Shown: positions 15,201-25,513 of the stretch, piece by piece
How the letters are laid out: each line of letters begins with the position of its first letter
Position numbering within the stretch: position 1 is the stretch's first letter
DNA from: Magicicada septendecula
Taxonomy: Eukaryota; Arthropoda; Insecta; Hemiptera; Cicadidae
Assembly (NCBI GenBank): GCA_034769895.1
Contig: CM068369.1
Location: 430,119,479 to 430,183,478, forward strand
Length of the DNA stretch: 64,000 nt
Reading direction: 5' to 3'
Translations under genes and position numbers: made by a program
The notes under the pieces: generated by a model
Seen by the model: the letters and a program-made list of their open reading frames with translations, nothing else
Told to the model about the DNA's origin: nothing
The model's database searches: none

Positions 15201-18200
15201 TTCAAATTTGTTACGTACTCTTAAATCTGGAGACGTGTAACACACTACTTACGAAACAAATGTTTCAGTATTGCACAGTAAATTACGTGAATTTGTTTAT
15301 ACTAGCATTTCTCAGAATGTTTATGTTTAGCACAATCAAAAATAGTTGAAGGGCGTATATCATGAGTTAGTTTGACAGAAACATCGATCTTTGACTGTAT
15401 AAAACCGCAGCAATCTACGAGTAATAGAAATTTTAAATTTTAGTAATTAACAAAAATCAATAATCGAGGGCTTTTGAAATACAAATATGCGTAAAATAAT
15501 TATTTAAAATAAAAAAAAAATTACTAACTTATTTTTAGCTAAATATTGTATTTCTGAATATTTGCTAATATAAAAACTAAATTGTAAATGTATATGATTA
15601 TTATTCGTACATCTATTCTTTTTTATAAATTATATTATTTATAGGAGATACAAAATAAAATTATAATTACTACTGCAACTAAAATGTAAATGTGTACATG
15701 TTTTTAAATGTATACATTTACAAAACTTTCTGTAAATTCTGTGAAGCAAAGTTGCATCCTGGGGAAACATATTTTGCCGTTTATTACGTACAGTAATCAG
15801 TAAATAATGTTGATCAGGAAAAATATTAACTTTATGCGATGTGGAGAAAACAGTTAAGATAGATGATTTTGAAGGCGAGAAAGTTTGGAAATATTTACAA
15901 AATAATAACAAAGTAATTCGTCCAAGACTTCTAGAAAATAGACAATAATACGAATAATTTTATGTGCACTTAAAAATTTTAGTAACAGTAAGAGTATATA
16001 TTAACAACACAAAAAAATGTTAAAATATGGAGGAGATTAACATTGAAAGAGTAACGGAAACTATAGTAACAAAGAAACCCTATATATCGAAATGTGAAAC
16101 ACAAAGTCGTAATGAAAAATGTATTTTGTATAAACTTGCGGATATACGTATACGCTCGTAAAATGTAGGTCACGATTGATGTATGTTCATGAAATGCAGG
16201 TATAGAGTAAATGTGTTTGATGTGTTGTTGTATTAATGACTGTATGACTATAATATATGACAGTGAGTAATAACTATATGAGTAATATGTATAAGGCTGC
16301 TGTACTAATATTTCTGGATGTAAGTGAATTTATAGCGTGTTACATAAATATAGAAATGATTAAGAGTATTGACGTAAAACTGAGATATTTACTTCACACG
16401 AACAAACCTATTATACTAAAAAGATGGTAATTTAAAAATAACAAAACATTGCATAGAAAACCAGTATTTATGTATCAGATATCATATTTTGTTATCGTAA
16501 ATACAAAAATAGAAAGAGGAACATCTTTCTTTAAAGACGTTATTGATTTGACCCATGCACTGTTAAATCAAAATGGCAGTATACTTAAGGCTCAATAAAA
16601 CGATGAAATCTCATAATCATTAAAAAAAAATCTAAAACTTGTTATTATATTGTTTACATATTACACATTGTTATGAAACAAAAACTGATACATTTAATGT
16701 TTAACATCTGTCTCATTACTTATTTCGATATTTGTTCGGTATTCAAACGGTTGAGTCTTGTAACATCACATCATATTTGCTTCAGACGTTTTCAGTTTTA
16801 TAAAAAATCGACCTCAGCGTTGTTGTTTTTTTTTTGAATCCACACTTTACAAGGATTTCTTGGGAACTAATTCTTAAATTTATTTTCTTCCCTAAAATTT
16901 TGACCTTACTCACCTTCATTTTTGTGTTGCGATTAAAGTTATCGACTTTCGTATTATTCGTACAGATGTTTTAGAAAATAAAATTAAATAATCAATGTTA
17001 TATAGAGTTTAGAAATTTAGATTACGAAAATGATTTCAGTTTTGAAGTGGGAACCAATATTTATAAATTTTCTACAAATAGGAAACGTATGCCCAATAAT
17101 GGTAGTATGAATCTCGTACATCTTCTTATAAAAGCCACATTTCTTTATCTGTTCATCTCATTTATACTCTGAATCATTGACGTTTGATAGAAACTACTTT
17201 GCAGTGTTAACGTTTATATTCTTTCCTCAGTTTTCGAAATCAGTACTTCAATGTAATTCTCCATCAGCGTTATTAACAAGTGAAGTTACGGTCAGTAGCA
17301 AAGCAGCTTTATGTTTCCAAAGTTTTGATGCGGCCAAAATTAGAGACTCTCCGTCTTCAGGCTTAGTTGTTACTTTATTCAACAGAGCATCATTAACTCT
17401 CACTAAAGTTTAATAACTTACGATAAGGCAGAATTACAAGGATCAATATAACATGCTTTAAGTTTTCACATTTTTGAAGTAGTTCAGAAGATAAGCATTT
17501 TATTTACGATATTTAATTACAACTTTATTTTGGGTAACAAAATTTATCGGTGCCTGCAAAAACAATAAAGAACAGTTAAAACAGGGAGCACGTTTTTGTT
17601 TTTTTAGTCATCAAGACATTGAGTTCTCAAAGTTACACTATTCTGTACAGTCTGAATACTTCTCCAGACGGTAGTGGCTGAGATAACGTAGCGTTGATAT
17701 AATGTGTAATGTAAAAGTTATTAAATACTGTTTGAACAGTCAATTACAAATTAAAAATGCAAGGAAAAACCAGAAATTGAGATCATGTAATATTAAAGTA
17801 ACACTGTATTGAGGAATGTAGCAAATAATTTTAACTCGCTGTGCAACAACGAAAAATTTTTAACAGATTAAAATAGTTACAAGTTGAAATCAGAGTGAAG
17901 ACATTTGACTTAAGACTCAAGTAAATAATATCAGTACTTCAATGTAATTTTCCATCAGTGTAAGATTTGCTGCTATTATGTCTTTTGAATTAATACAAAA
18001 AATTGTTTTCTCAAAGAGTTTCTGTATTGGTTCCAATTGCTTGTAATTTAATTTTACGGGTATGTAAATCAGTAGTGCGTTCAATGTCAGGAAATTAAAG
18101 AGACTTTCCGTGTTCAACATAAGTTACTTCCAGAATCATAAATAAGAGATACACACAAAGATAGTTCATGAATTTAGAAAATGTGTATTGAAATATAGTT

Positions 18201-19399
18201 TTATAAAAAAAAAACGCTCACGTTTCCACACTGTTCAAACAATGGAACGGAAAATTTTATTGTGTTGATAAGATGTTTACTTTTATCATTAATTGTGTTC
18301 AACTTGCTGTGGTATTTCAGTTTTTTGTTGTTTTTCCTTTTCTTTCTTGATACTAACAATTGTTTTTTGTTTGTATACTTTATACGAGAATATTAACATT
18401 ATAAATAATACTGCAGTATTGACACTGTATGTACTTTGTTTTTATACTATACTATAAAATTGTACGAATATATAGTTTTCTTCTCAAGAGTACAAAGTGT
18501 AAAAGTTATATATCTATTTTAATTGTAGAAATGAGCGTTGAATTAGAGGAGTTTTCAGTTTCAGTTGATTTATGGTTGTAAAGTATTAACATAACGCATG
18601 TGAACATTTAGAAGAAGATAGAATGTTTTTTGCTTTATGGATGTTTTACATAGATCAGAACTCTTCGCGATCAGGTTTTGCTTAATGAGCGTAATCTAAT
18701 AAATTAGATTTCTGTGCCTAACATATAAAATACGGGGAAGAGGTTGCTGAATATTTACAATTGAATTAGGACAGTGGTGAGCTCTTTTAACATGATAATG
18801 TTTTTAGGCTGGGGGTCATTCCACAAAATGCGTGATGGAAAATGTGTAACGTCATCGAAAAATGTAACGCTCCAGGTGATGTTAACACTATATTTTTTCC
18901 ACACTTTCGATTCCCCACAGTCTAGAAATCTTCAGTTTCTGTCGCTTTAACATGATAAAATTTTTTATATAGTAAATATCAACATAGAACATCGCTGAAC
19001 AGGATAGACTGCAGTTTATGCACATTATAAGTTTCAAAAGCCTAAAAACATTATCATGCTTCGATGTTTCGGTTTCGTAGAAATTCTTTCTGAATAATGT
19101 AAGTACACGCAATACTCACGTTACATATAAGTAAGACTTTTTTTAATTTCTCTACAGACAGACAAACCCGCAAGAGAACGCAAACATTCTAACCAACCGC
19201 ATAAAACTACACTACTTATATTTTAATTTAATTTTTATAACATCAGCCAGCGTTATTGTCAAGTCTTTAACAGTAAAACTTACAGCAGATATAAAAACAA
19301 ATAAATACAACTAATATTTCTTTGCGTCTTTTACTACAGTTTGTGGGACAAATTAAAGTGTCTACTGTTTTTAACATTTCGATCCCACCTCCTCTCCTC
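12241..19399. other. Gene-free AT-rich DNA
   Basis: No supported gene. A CA/CACG-rich patch lies at about 13720-13805. A 19-base perfect inverted repeat (18791-18809 with 19040-19058, CATGATAATGTTTTTAGGC) hints at a small foldback remnant. The left border with the viral element at 19399 is pyrimidine-rich (CCTCCTCTCCTC) and shows no copy of the ACAT found at the other element ends. Confidence 0.6.
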
Positions 19400-20180
19400 A
19401 GTAGTATATGTATGTATGCGCTGGGACTCAAAAAACAGCCATGTATGCGCTGGGATACAATACCCACTATGTATGTATGCGCCAGGACAAAAAAAACAGG
19501 CATGTATGCGCTGGGACACAATACCCCACTATGTATGTATGCGCTAGGACAAAAAAAACAGGCATGTATGCGCTAGGACACTCGCTATTGTCTCCCCCCC
19601 CCTAGTAAAAAATGTAAATATAAACATAAACAGTAAAAAATGTAAATATAAACAGACGCGCGCGACGCCGCGTACACATAAACATTCCTAAAAAATGTAA
19701 ATATAAACAGTATAAAATGTAAATATAAACAGACGGCGTTTGTTGACACGCCCCCGCCCCGCGTACACAATAGACATTCCGAGTTCGTTGACGTGTTTTT
19801 TTTCTCCTTTTTACAGTGTAGACAGCGTGGCGTCCGTCCGTCTTTACCTAAATATCTTACATTTTTATTTTGTAATCGTGATCGTGTCTTTAACGATTGT
19901 GTTATTCTATAGTGAACCGTGACCTTGAAACATACTGACCTAGTAACAAAAATGTAAATATAAACAGACGGCGTTTGTTGACACGCCCCGCGTACACATA
20001 AACATTCCGAGTTCGTTGACGTGTTTTTTTTTTTTTCTTTTTTTTAGCGTCGTCTTTATCTAAATATATTACATTTTATTTGTAATGATTGTCATTCTAT
20101 AGTAAACCATGACCTTGAAACACACTGACCTAGTAAAAATGTAAATATAAACAGACGGTCGTGCAACTCGTCTTTACCTA
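19400..20180 (+). repeat. Left terminal inverted repeat, copy 1
   Basis: The outer part carries five tandem motifs of the form TGTATGCGCTGGGACA or GCGCTAGGACA, each followed by an A-run. A G/C-run follows, then repeated AAAATGTAAATATAAACAG boxes, then paired GACGGCGTTTGTTGACACG and CCGAGTTCGTTGACGTG boxes. It is inverted at 36840-37987 and repeated directly at 37992-38790. Open frames through it are products of the repeat and are not genes. By analogy with other Polintons the ends serve integrase recognition and protein-primed replication. The inner border is approximate. Confidence 0.85.
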
Positions 20181-20288
20181 AATATAAGATACCGATAACC
20201 TTTTTAGTTGTCGTACTATACAAAGTAATCTCTGATAACTAAGGTCATAGATGTAAACAGTTTTTAATTAATTGTTGTACTTTGAATA

Positions 20289-21212
20289 ATGAGCATCAGA
20301 CAGGCGATAAGTAGTGAATTACATAAACAAGCGAGAAGGAATTTTCCTACACGCAATGTCGAACTAAAAGGTATTCACGATTTGTATCAAGCTGACCTTG
20401 TAGAAATGATTTCTTTTTCAAAGTTGAATAAAGGTTATAAATATATACTAACAGTGATAAATTGTTTTAGTAAATTTGCATTTGCAGTTCCGTTAAAATC
20501 AAAAACCTCACACGACATTGTAAAAGCTCTAAGACCTATATTACATGTAAACAAAATGAAACATTTGCAAACTGATAAAGGAAAAGAATTTTACAATTTA
20601 CCGATTCAGCAATTATTTAATCATTATAATATAAATCATTATTCAACTTATTCAGATAAAAAAGCCTTTATTATTGAACGTTTTAATCGTACTTTAAAAA
20701 ACCATATGTGGAAGTGGTTTACTACCAGTGGAAAGTATACATGGATCGAAGTACTTCCTCAGTTATTGAAAAAATATAATAATACTGTACATAGAACTAT
20801 AAGTATGAAACCTAAAGATGTTAATATAAATAATGAGAAAAGGGTATTAACACAAATAAATAAAAAACGAATACCTGTTAATAAGAAACCTGCAAAATAT
20901 AAAGTTGGGGATAGAGTGAGAATTAGTAAATACAAACAAATTTTTACTAAGGGTTATTTACCAAATTGGACAAATGAAATATTTACAATTCATAATATTA
21001 AACAAACAGTACCTAGAACATATATTTTAAAAGATGATACAGGAACCGTATTAGATGGCGGATTTTACGAACAAGAAATTAGTAAAACAAAATACGACAA
21101 TATATTTTTAATTGAAAAAATATTAAAACGTAAAGGTAATAAATTACTTGTTCAGTGGTTAGGATACGATAAGTCGCATAACAGTTGGATTGATAAAAAC
21201 CAAATCATTTGA
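20289..21212 (+). CDS. Retrovirus-like integrase with chromodomain (copy 1)
   Basis: The 307-residue protein should insert the element into host DNA by a DDE strand-transfer reaction. The catalytic acids appear as D36 (YQADLVEM), D96 (LQTDKGKEF) and E130 (IIERFNRT), in an RNase H-fold rve domain spanning roughly residues 25-180. The C-terminus (about 268-307, IEKILKRKGNKLLVQWLGY...NSWI) is a chromodomain, a usual feature of Polinton integrases that may steer insertion to marked chromatin. The ATG is the first in the frame and starts the rightward gene block, 19 bases before the ATPase gene. This copy is uninterrupted, whereas copy 2 has an internal stop. Confidence 0.95.
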   Translation: MSIRQAISSELHKQARRNFPTRNVELKGIHDLYQADLVEMISFSKLNKGYKYILTVINCFSKFAFAVPLKSKTSHDIVKALRPILHVNKMKHLQTDKGKEFYNLPIQQLFNHYNINHYSTYSDKKAFIIERFNRTLKNHMWKWFTTSGKYTWIEVLPQLLKKYNNTVHRTISMKPKDVNINNEKRVLTQINKKRIPVNKKPAKYKVGDRVRISKYKQIFTKGYLPNWTNEIFTIHNIKQTVPRTYILKDDTGTVLDGGFYEQEISKTKYDNIFLIEKILKRKGNKLLVQWLGYDKSHNSWIDKNQII

Positions 21213-21230
21213 ATTTTTTTTTTTTCAATC

Positions 21231-21923
21231 ATGAAAATAGTACAGCAAACAAAAAAAATACGTATTTGTAATTTTGATAAATCTATGGAGAAAAAAGAAA
21301 GAGTCCATAGCGAGTTGTTACCAAATAATGTCAGGTCTCTTATCATTGGGCCCAGTAATACAGGTAAAACAAACCTAATGCTTAATCTTTTGTTCAGTCC
21401 TAATGGTTTATGTTTTGAGAACGTTTATGTTTTTTCAAAATCGTTGTATCAGTCAAAGTACAAATTTTTAGAAACAGTTTTATCAGGTATACCATCAATA
21501 CAATACTATAAATTTTCAGAAAATGATCAAGTCATTCATCCTGATGATACTGAACAAAATTCAGTTATTATATTTGATGATGTAGCATGTGAACAACAAG
21601 ATAATATAAGAAATCATTTTACAATATGTAGACATAAAAATAATAATGTTATTTATATATGTCAAACGTATGTTCGAATTCCGAAACACTTAATTCGTGA
21701 TAACGCGAATTTAATAATTATTTTTCAACAAGACGAACTAAATTTAAAACATATATACAGAGATCATGTTAATACTGATATGACATTTGAAATGTTTAAA
21801 GAACTTTGTTCTAAAGCATGGACAAGACGTAAAAAGGGTTTTTTTGTTATAGATAAAGAAAGTGATATGAATTGTGGCGGTCGTTATCGTTTTGATTTTG
21901 ATATCTATATTACTAATTTGTAA
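21231..21923 (+). CDS. FtsK/HerA-type genome-packaging ATPase (copy 1)
   Basis: The 230-residue P-loop protein has a Walker A motif GPSNTGKT at residues 40-47 and a Walker B motif VIIFDD at 112-117. Position and length fit the A32-like packaging ATPases of Polintons and large DNA viruses, which pump DNA into preformed capsids. The alternative start at M19/M20 (MEKKERV) is the only in-frame start available in copy 2, where an upstream A-run is one base shorter. The first 18 residues may therefore be dispensable. A T-tract plus TCAATC precedes the ATG. Confidence 0.92.
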   Translation: MKIVQQTKKIRICNFDKSMEKKERVHSELLPNNVRSLIIGPSNTGKTNLMLNLLFSPNGLCFENVYVFSKSLYQSKYKFLETVLSGIPSIQYYKFSENDQVIHPDDTEQNSVIIFDDVACEQQDNIRNHFTICRHKNNNVIYICQTYVRIPKHLIRDNANLIIIFQQDELNLKHIYRDHVNTDMTFEMFKELCSKAWTRRKKGFFVIDKESDMNCGGRYRFDFDIYITNL

Positions 21924-21950
21924 TCGAAATTTTTTTTATTACTTATCAAT

Positions 21951-23024
21951 ATGTCATCGAAGAAGTCACGTTCCCTTGACAAGCAAGAGAAGCTCGTTAA
22001 TGAAATTAAAAAAATAAGAAAAAATATTCGAAAGAAACATCAGACTCTAACACAAAATGTTATTGATGAAGAACAGTTTGCAGAAAAATCGTTGAAACCT
22101 ATTATCACTCCGTTACAAAAGTTAGTACAAGAGAAAACAAATTCATCATTGATTAAAAAAGAAGAACAACAATTAGATGTTGAAATGGACGATATTCAGT
22201 CGCGTTTACAAAACAAAAGGTTTTCAGAAGAGGCCGAAAACATCCCGATATCGAACAAACGAACAGTAGAAACGCCGTTACCATTACCGCGTGAAGAAGA
22301 AATAACGTATGAAACCTTACCCACGGTTGATGAATTAATGTCAACATCAGAAGGACGACAATCAATTGAACCTTTTATCGATATATGGTTTAAAGGTCCG
22401 TTAATAAGACATTATATGCGTAAATTTTTTGATGACAGTAATCATGATATTGATCACGTTTTTGGTCCATATTTTGGAGATAATAATATTTTAATGTTAG
22501 GTAAATACCCCTTAAAGACTGATGAAAGTGATATTATTACAATTAATAATGTTATGTACAAAGGTACACCTGGTTTGTACGATCTTATTTTTATGAAAAA
22601 CCCCAATGCATATGTATATTCTCAAGAAGATTTAGACGAATATTCGCGTATAATAAGTGAAACCGCGGCATATTTAAGTTTAAAGACAAACAGAGTTAAA
22701 AGCAGTACTAGTTACAAATATAAAAATATAATTAAGCCTATTATTAATAAGCTTTTACAATCATCCACATCAAAAGTTAGAAGTAGCCGATTGCATAGTG
22801 ATACAGAAGGTCGCGGTTTGTTAAATTTCAGTAACAGTAAGCCAGTTTTTGTGTACTGGAATAATGTAAATGAATTATGCGATAGATTAAAATTATTGAT
22901 TGCTTCACAAAGTGCAGGTCATTCGGGTCATGAAAATGAAATATTATCAATTATTGAAGAGCTACAGGAGGCCGGTATAATAAAAGAAGATGCAGCAACG
23001 TTTGAAGCGATATTTTCAAAATGA
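21951..23024 (+). CDS. Conserved Polinton/adintovirus protein of unknown function (copy 1)
   Basis: The 357-residue protein has a basic, Lys-rich, probably coiled-coil N-terminus (residues 1-95), a Pro/Glu linker, and a globular core with FIDIWFKGPLIRHYMRKFF (142-160) and KGTPGLYDLIF (204-214). It resembles uncharacterised proteins found with Polinton capsid genes, but I know no assigned function. It sits among virion genes, so a minor structural or core role is a reasonable guess. Its stop overlaps the next gene's start (ATGA), and its sequence is identical in copy 2, which suggests recent selection or recent duplication. Confidence 0.75.
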   Translation: MSSKKSRSLDKQEKLVNEIKKIRKNIRKKHQTLTQNVIDEEQFAEKSLKPIITPLQKLVQEKTNSSLIKKEEQQLDVEMDDIQSRLQNKRFSEEAENIPISNKRTVETPLPLPREEEITYETLPTVDELMSTSEGRQSIEPFIDIWFKGPLIRHYMRKFFDDSNHDIDHVFGPYFGDNNILMLGKYPLKTDESDIITINNVMYKGTPGLYDLIFMKNPNAYVYSQEDLDEYSRIISETAAYLSLKTNRVKSSTSYKYKNIIKPIINKLLQSSTSKVRSSRLHSDTEGRGLLNFSNSKPVFVYWNNVNELCDRLKLLIASQSAGHSGHENEILSIIEELQEAGIIKEDAATFEAIFSK

Positions 23025-23914
23025 GTGTCGATAAATTCGGACACTATAGTGGTGATCTAGTGGCTAGTTCCAACGTTCAGCGTGGACCGCCTGGAGAAGG
23101 ATTTAAATTAACTGACGACGGAAATTTTAATATAAGTAATAAACGATTATGTAATGTGGGCGATCCTGAATTGGATGATGATGCCGTAAATGTAAAATAT
23201 ATGAGAACAAATTCGATTACTTTAACAAATACAGACGATTGTTACGATGTTAAGATGAAAAAAGTTATTAATTTAGCCGATCCTGACGAACCTTGTGATG
23301 CTGTAAATAAAAATTATTTAGAAAATGCTACTAAATCATATTTAGCTGATAGAATACCAATTAAGGTGGATAATAATCCAGTGTATTCATTCAAGAATAA
23401 TCGTGTGGCTCATATCGCACCACCTGTTTATAAATTTGATGCTGCCAATAAACTTTATGTTGATAATAAATTACCTGATGAAAATACACAAACTAATTGT
23501 TGTGATTTCAAGCAAAAAAGGTTAATTAATGTAGCAGATCCTATTAATTTGCTTGACGCTATAAATAAACAGACTTTATTAACAGGTATAAATAATACAA
23601 AAGATGAATGCAAACAATATATAGATGATAAAATATATTATTCACGAAGTGAAGAGGAAAATAGTACAGATTTTAATGGAAGCAGATTGACTAATGTTGC
23701 TGATTCTAAAGATGATACAGACGTTATAAACCAAAAGACTTTAATAAGAGTTATGAATGCATTTAAATTAGATCTAGAAAACTATAAAGTTGACAGTAGC
23801 TTAGTTAGAATATTATACAAATTATATAAGGAGTGCACTAAAGACAATCCTGTTAAAACTATAAACGAATTTCGCATTGTATATATAATACAAAGTTTAT
23901 ATGAAGCGTCATAA
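23021..23914 (+). CDS. Fibre-like repeat protein (copy 1)
   Basis: The 297-residue protein contains five diverged repeats at about residues 36-61, 76-100, 122-147, 161-186 and 217-241. Each has the form F-x-x-x-R/K-x-x-N-x-x-D/P-P followed about seven residues later by DA-x-N-K and an aromatic, for example KRLINVADPINLLDAINKQ. A short GPPGEG segment precedes them. The same repeat logic builds trimeric tail fibres of bacteriophages, so this is a good candidate for the receptor-binding spike of the virion. That role is inference. It overlaps the preceding gene by four bases and abuts the next (TAAATG). Copy 2 encodes the identical protein. Confidence 0.6.
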   Translation: MSVDKFGHYSGDLVASSNVQRGPPGEGFKLTDDGNFNISNKRLCNVGDPELDDDAVNVKYMRTNSITLTNTDDCYDVKMKKVINLADPDEPCDAVNKNYLENATKSYLADRIPIKVDNNPVYSFKNNRVAHIAPPVYKFDAANKLYVDNKLPDENTQTNCCDFKQKRLINVADPINLLDAINKQTLLTGINNTKDECKQYIDDKIYYSRSEEENSTDFNGSRLTNVADSKDDTDVINQKTLIRVMNAFKLDLENYKVDSSLVRILYKLYKECTKDNPVKTINEFRIVYIIQSLYEAS

Positions 23915-24454
23915 ATGCATCTGTATCCAAACAAGATAGAAGGTGGTGGTCTGGTGAGTAATATTCTTGGAAATGTTATAAACAAGTCAATTGATTTATT
24001 ACCTGTTGAACTTCATTTACCCGGTTATCAGTATTGTGGACCCGGTACAAATTTAGCGAAACGATTACAAAGAGGTGATCCAGGAATTAATAAGCTTGAC
24101 GCTGCTTGTAAACAACACGATATTATATATTCAAAGTATTCAGATTCTATAAATCGCGCTAAGGCTGATAAGGAATTAGCTGAAAGAGCTTGGGAACGTG
24201 TTAAATCAAGTGACGCATCGTTCGGGGAGAAAGCTGCAGCGTGGTCAGTAACTAACATAATGAAAGCTAAAAGTAAATTTGGTGGGGGAATAAAAAAGAA
24301 AAAAAAAACTCTGTCCAATACAGTTTATAATTATTTGAAACGTTTTGCTGGTAAAAGTGGAAAAGGTTTATATTTGAGACCGTATAAAAAAATAGGAGGA
24401 GGTCTAAAAAAAAAAACAAAGAAAAGAAAAACGAAACAACGACGGCGAAAATAA
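23915..24454 (+). CDS. Parvovirus-type phospholipase A2 protein (copy 1)
   Basis: The 179-residue protein has a calcium-loop motif YCGPGTN at residues 40-46 and the catalytic helix LDAACKQHDIIY at 61-72 with the His-Asp pair H68-D69. This is the arrangement of the VP1 phospholipase A2 that parvoviruses use to breach endosomal membranes. The C-terminus is strongly basic. Three Gly-rich sites (IEGGG at 8-12, KFGGGI at 121-126, KIGGGL at 159-164) resemble adenain cleavage sites and suggest processing by the neighbouring protease, making this also a pVI/pX-like minor virion protein. The frame ends after an 11-A run; copy 2 has 10 A's and a different C-terminus. Confidence 0.85.
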   Translation: MHLYPNKIEGGGLVSNILGNVINKSIDLLPVELHLPGYQYCGPGTNLAKRLQRGDPGINKLDAACKQHDIIYSKYSDSINRAKADKELAERAWERVKSSDASFGEKAAAWSVTNIMKAKSKFGGGIKKKKKTLSNTVYNYLKRFAGKSGKGLYLRPYKKIGGGLKKKTKKRKTKQRRRK

Positions 24455-24543
24455 TAAAGAGTATTCCTATACGTCCGCTTTCAATTCCAGATTTACTACT
24501 GTATGTTAAACAATTAAAGATTCCTAATTTCAGAGGAGTGTTT

Positions 24544-24849
24544 ATGCTTGACACATTACCGTTACACACTGGAATTTGGCAAAATGAAACCGGAATAGTT
24601 AATTTAGATAATAGTTATGGCCATGGTACTCACTGGGTATGTTATATTAAACGTAAAAATAAAGTTAATTATTTTGATAGTTTTGGTAATTTAAGACCGC
24701 CTATCGAACTAATTAATTACTTTTATTCATCAAGTCAACGATCTATTGAAATCGTTTATAATTATACACGAAGACAAAATATGGATGCAGTCAACTGCGG
24801 TCATTTGTGTTTACAGTTTCTCAGCAATAATGTTTTGTCTAAGCGGTAA
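24544..24849 (+). CDS. Adenain-like cysteine protease (copy 1), start unclear
   Basis: This maturation protease of the adenovirus type shows the triad as H30 (THW), D45 (YFDSFG) and C85 (NCGH), numbered from the ATG at 24544, giving 101 residues. The family is normally longer at the N-terminus. The same frame stays open upstream from about 24388 without any ATG and reads into plausible protease sequence (IPDLLLYVKQLKIPNFRGVF). The true product may thus begin by ribosomal frameshifting from the phospholipase gene at the A11 run, by splicing, or at this internal ATG. The end overlaps the penton start. Confidence 0.8.
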   Translation: MLDTLPLHTGIWQNETGIVNLDNSYGHGTHWVCYIKRKNKVNYFDSFGNLRPPIELINYFYSSSQRSIEIVYNYTRRQNMDAVNCGHLCLQFLSNNVLSKR

Positions 24850-25511
24850 AGGATCCGTATTAACATGTGATATTTTTCCACCTATCGAGTTAAGTGATGA
24901 AAAATGGGAACTAGGATTAATTGACTTTATGACATATCATTCAATACCCAATATAGAGGAAGGAATTAACAATGTATTATATTGTTGGTAGTGATAAGAA
25001 AATAGTATTGCCTACTGGTTCTTATGAAATTTCAGATATCGCAACGTTTATAAACGATTACTTAATTCAACATGATGAAAATGTAAAAATAATTATAAAG
25101 GCGAATAATAATACATTAAAAAGTGAAATTTATTCTAACGTTCAAATTGATTTTAGTAAACCCGATTCGTTAGCAACCATATTAGGATTTGAAACATGCA
25201 TAATAAATCGAAATAAATGGTACAGTTCAACCTTACCGATAAGTATTGTTCGAGTAGAGAGCATCCGATTGATTACTAATTTAATTAATGGTTCGTTTAA
25301 CAACGGAATTCCAGATCACATAATACACGAATTCTATCCTAGTGTTCCGCCAGGTTTTAAAATTGTTGAAAAACCGACTAACGTGATATATTTACCAGTA
25401 AACACATCTAGGATACATACTATTGTAGTAAGACTAGAAGATCAACAAGGAAGATTGATTAATTTTCGAAACGAAATAATAACGTTACGTTTGTATTTGA
25501 GAAAACAATAA
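24830..25511 (+). pseudogene. Penton-like minor capsid protein, frameshifted (copy 1)
   Basis: The gene begins at ATG 24830, overlapping the end of the protease gene, and ends at 25511. Compared with the intact 226-residue version in copy 2 it has one extra base near 24984 (ATTGTTGG against ATTATGG), which breaks the frame after about 50 codons. The remainder is open from 24972. The protein has the length and beta-rich character of the single-jelly-roll penton proteins that cap the vertices of Polinton capsids, and it sits just upstream of the hexon-like gene as expected. Assignment is by position and size more than by motif. Confidence 0.75.
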
Positions 25512-25513
25512 TA

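Noticed and set aside
18791..19058. MITE defined by a 19-base inverted repeat
   Set aside because: The arms are short, interior and flanks show no target duplication, and chance is possible in AT-rich DNA; noted only in the region entry.
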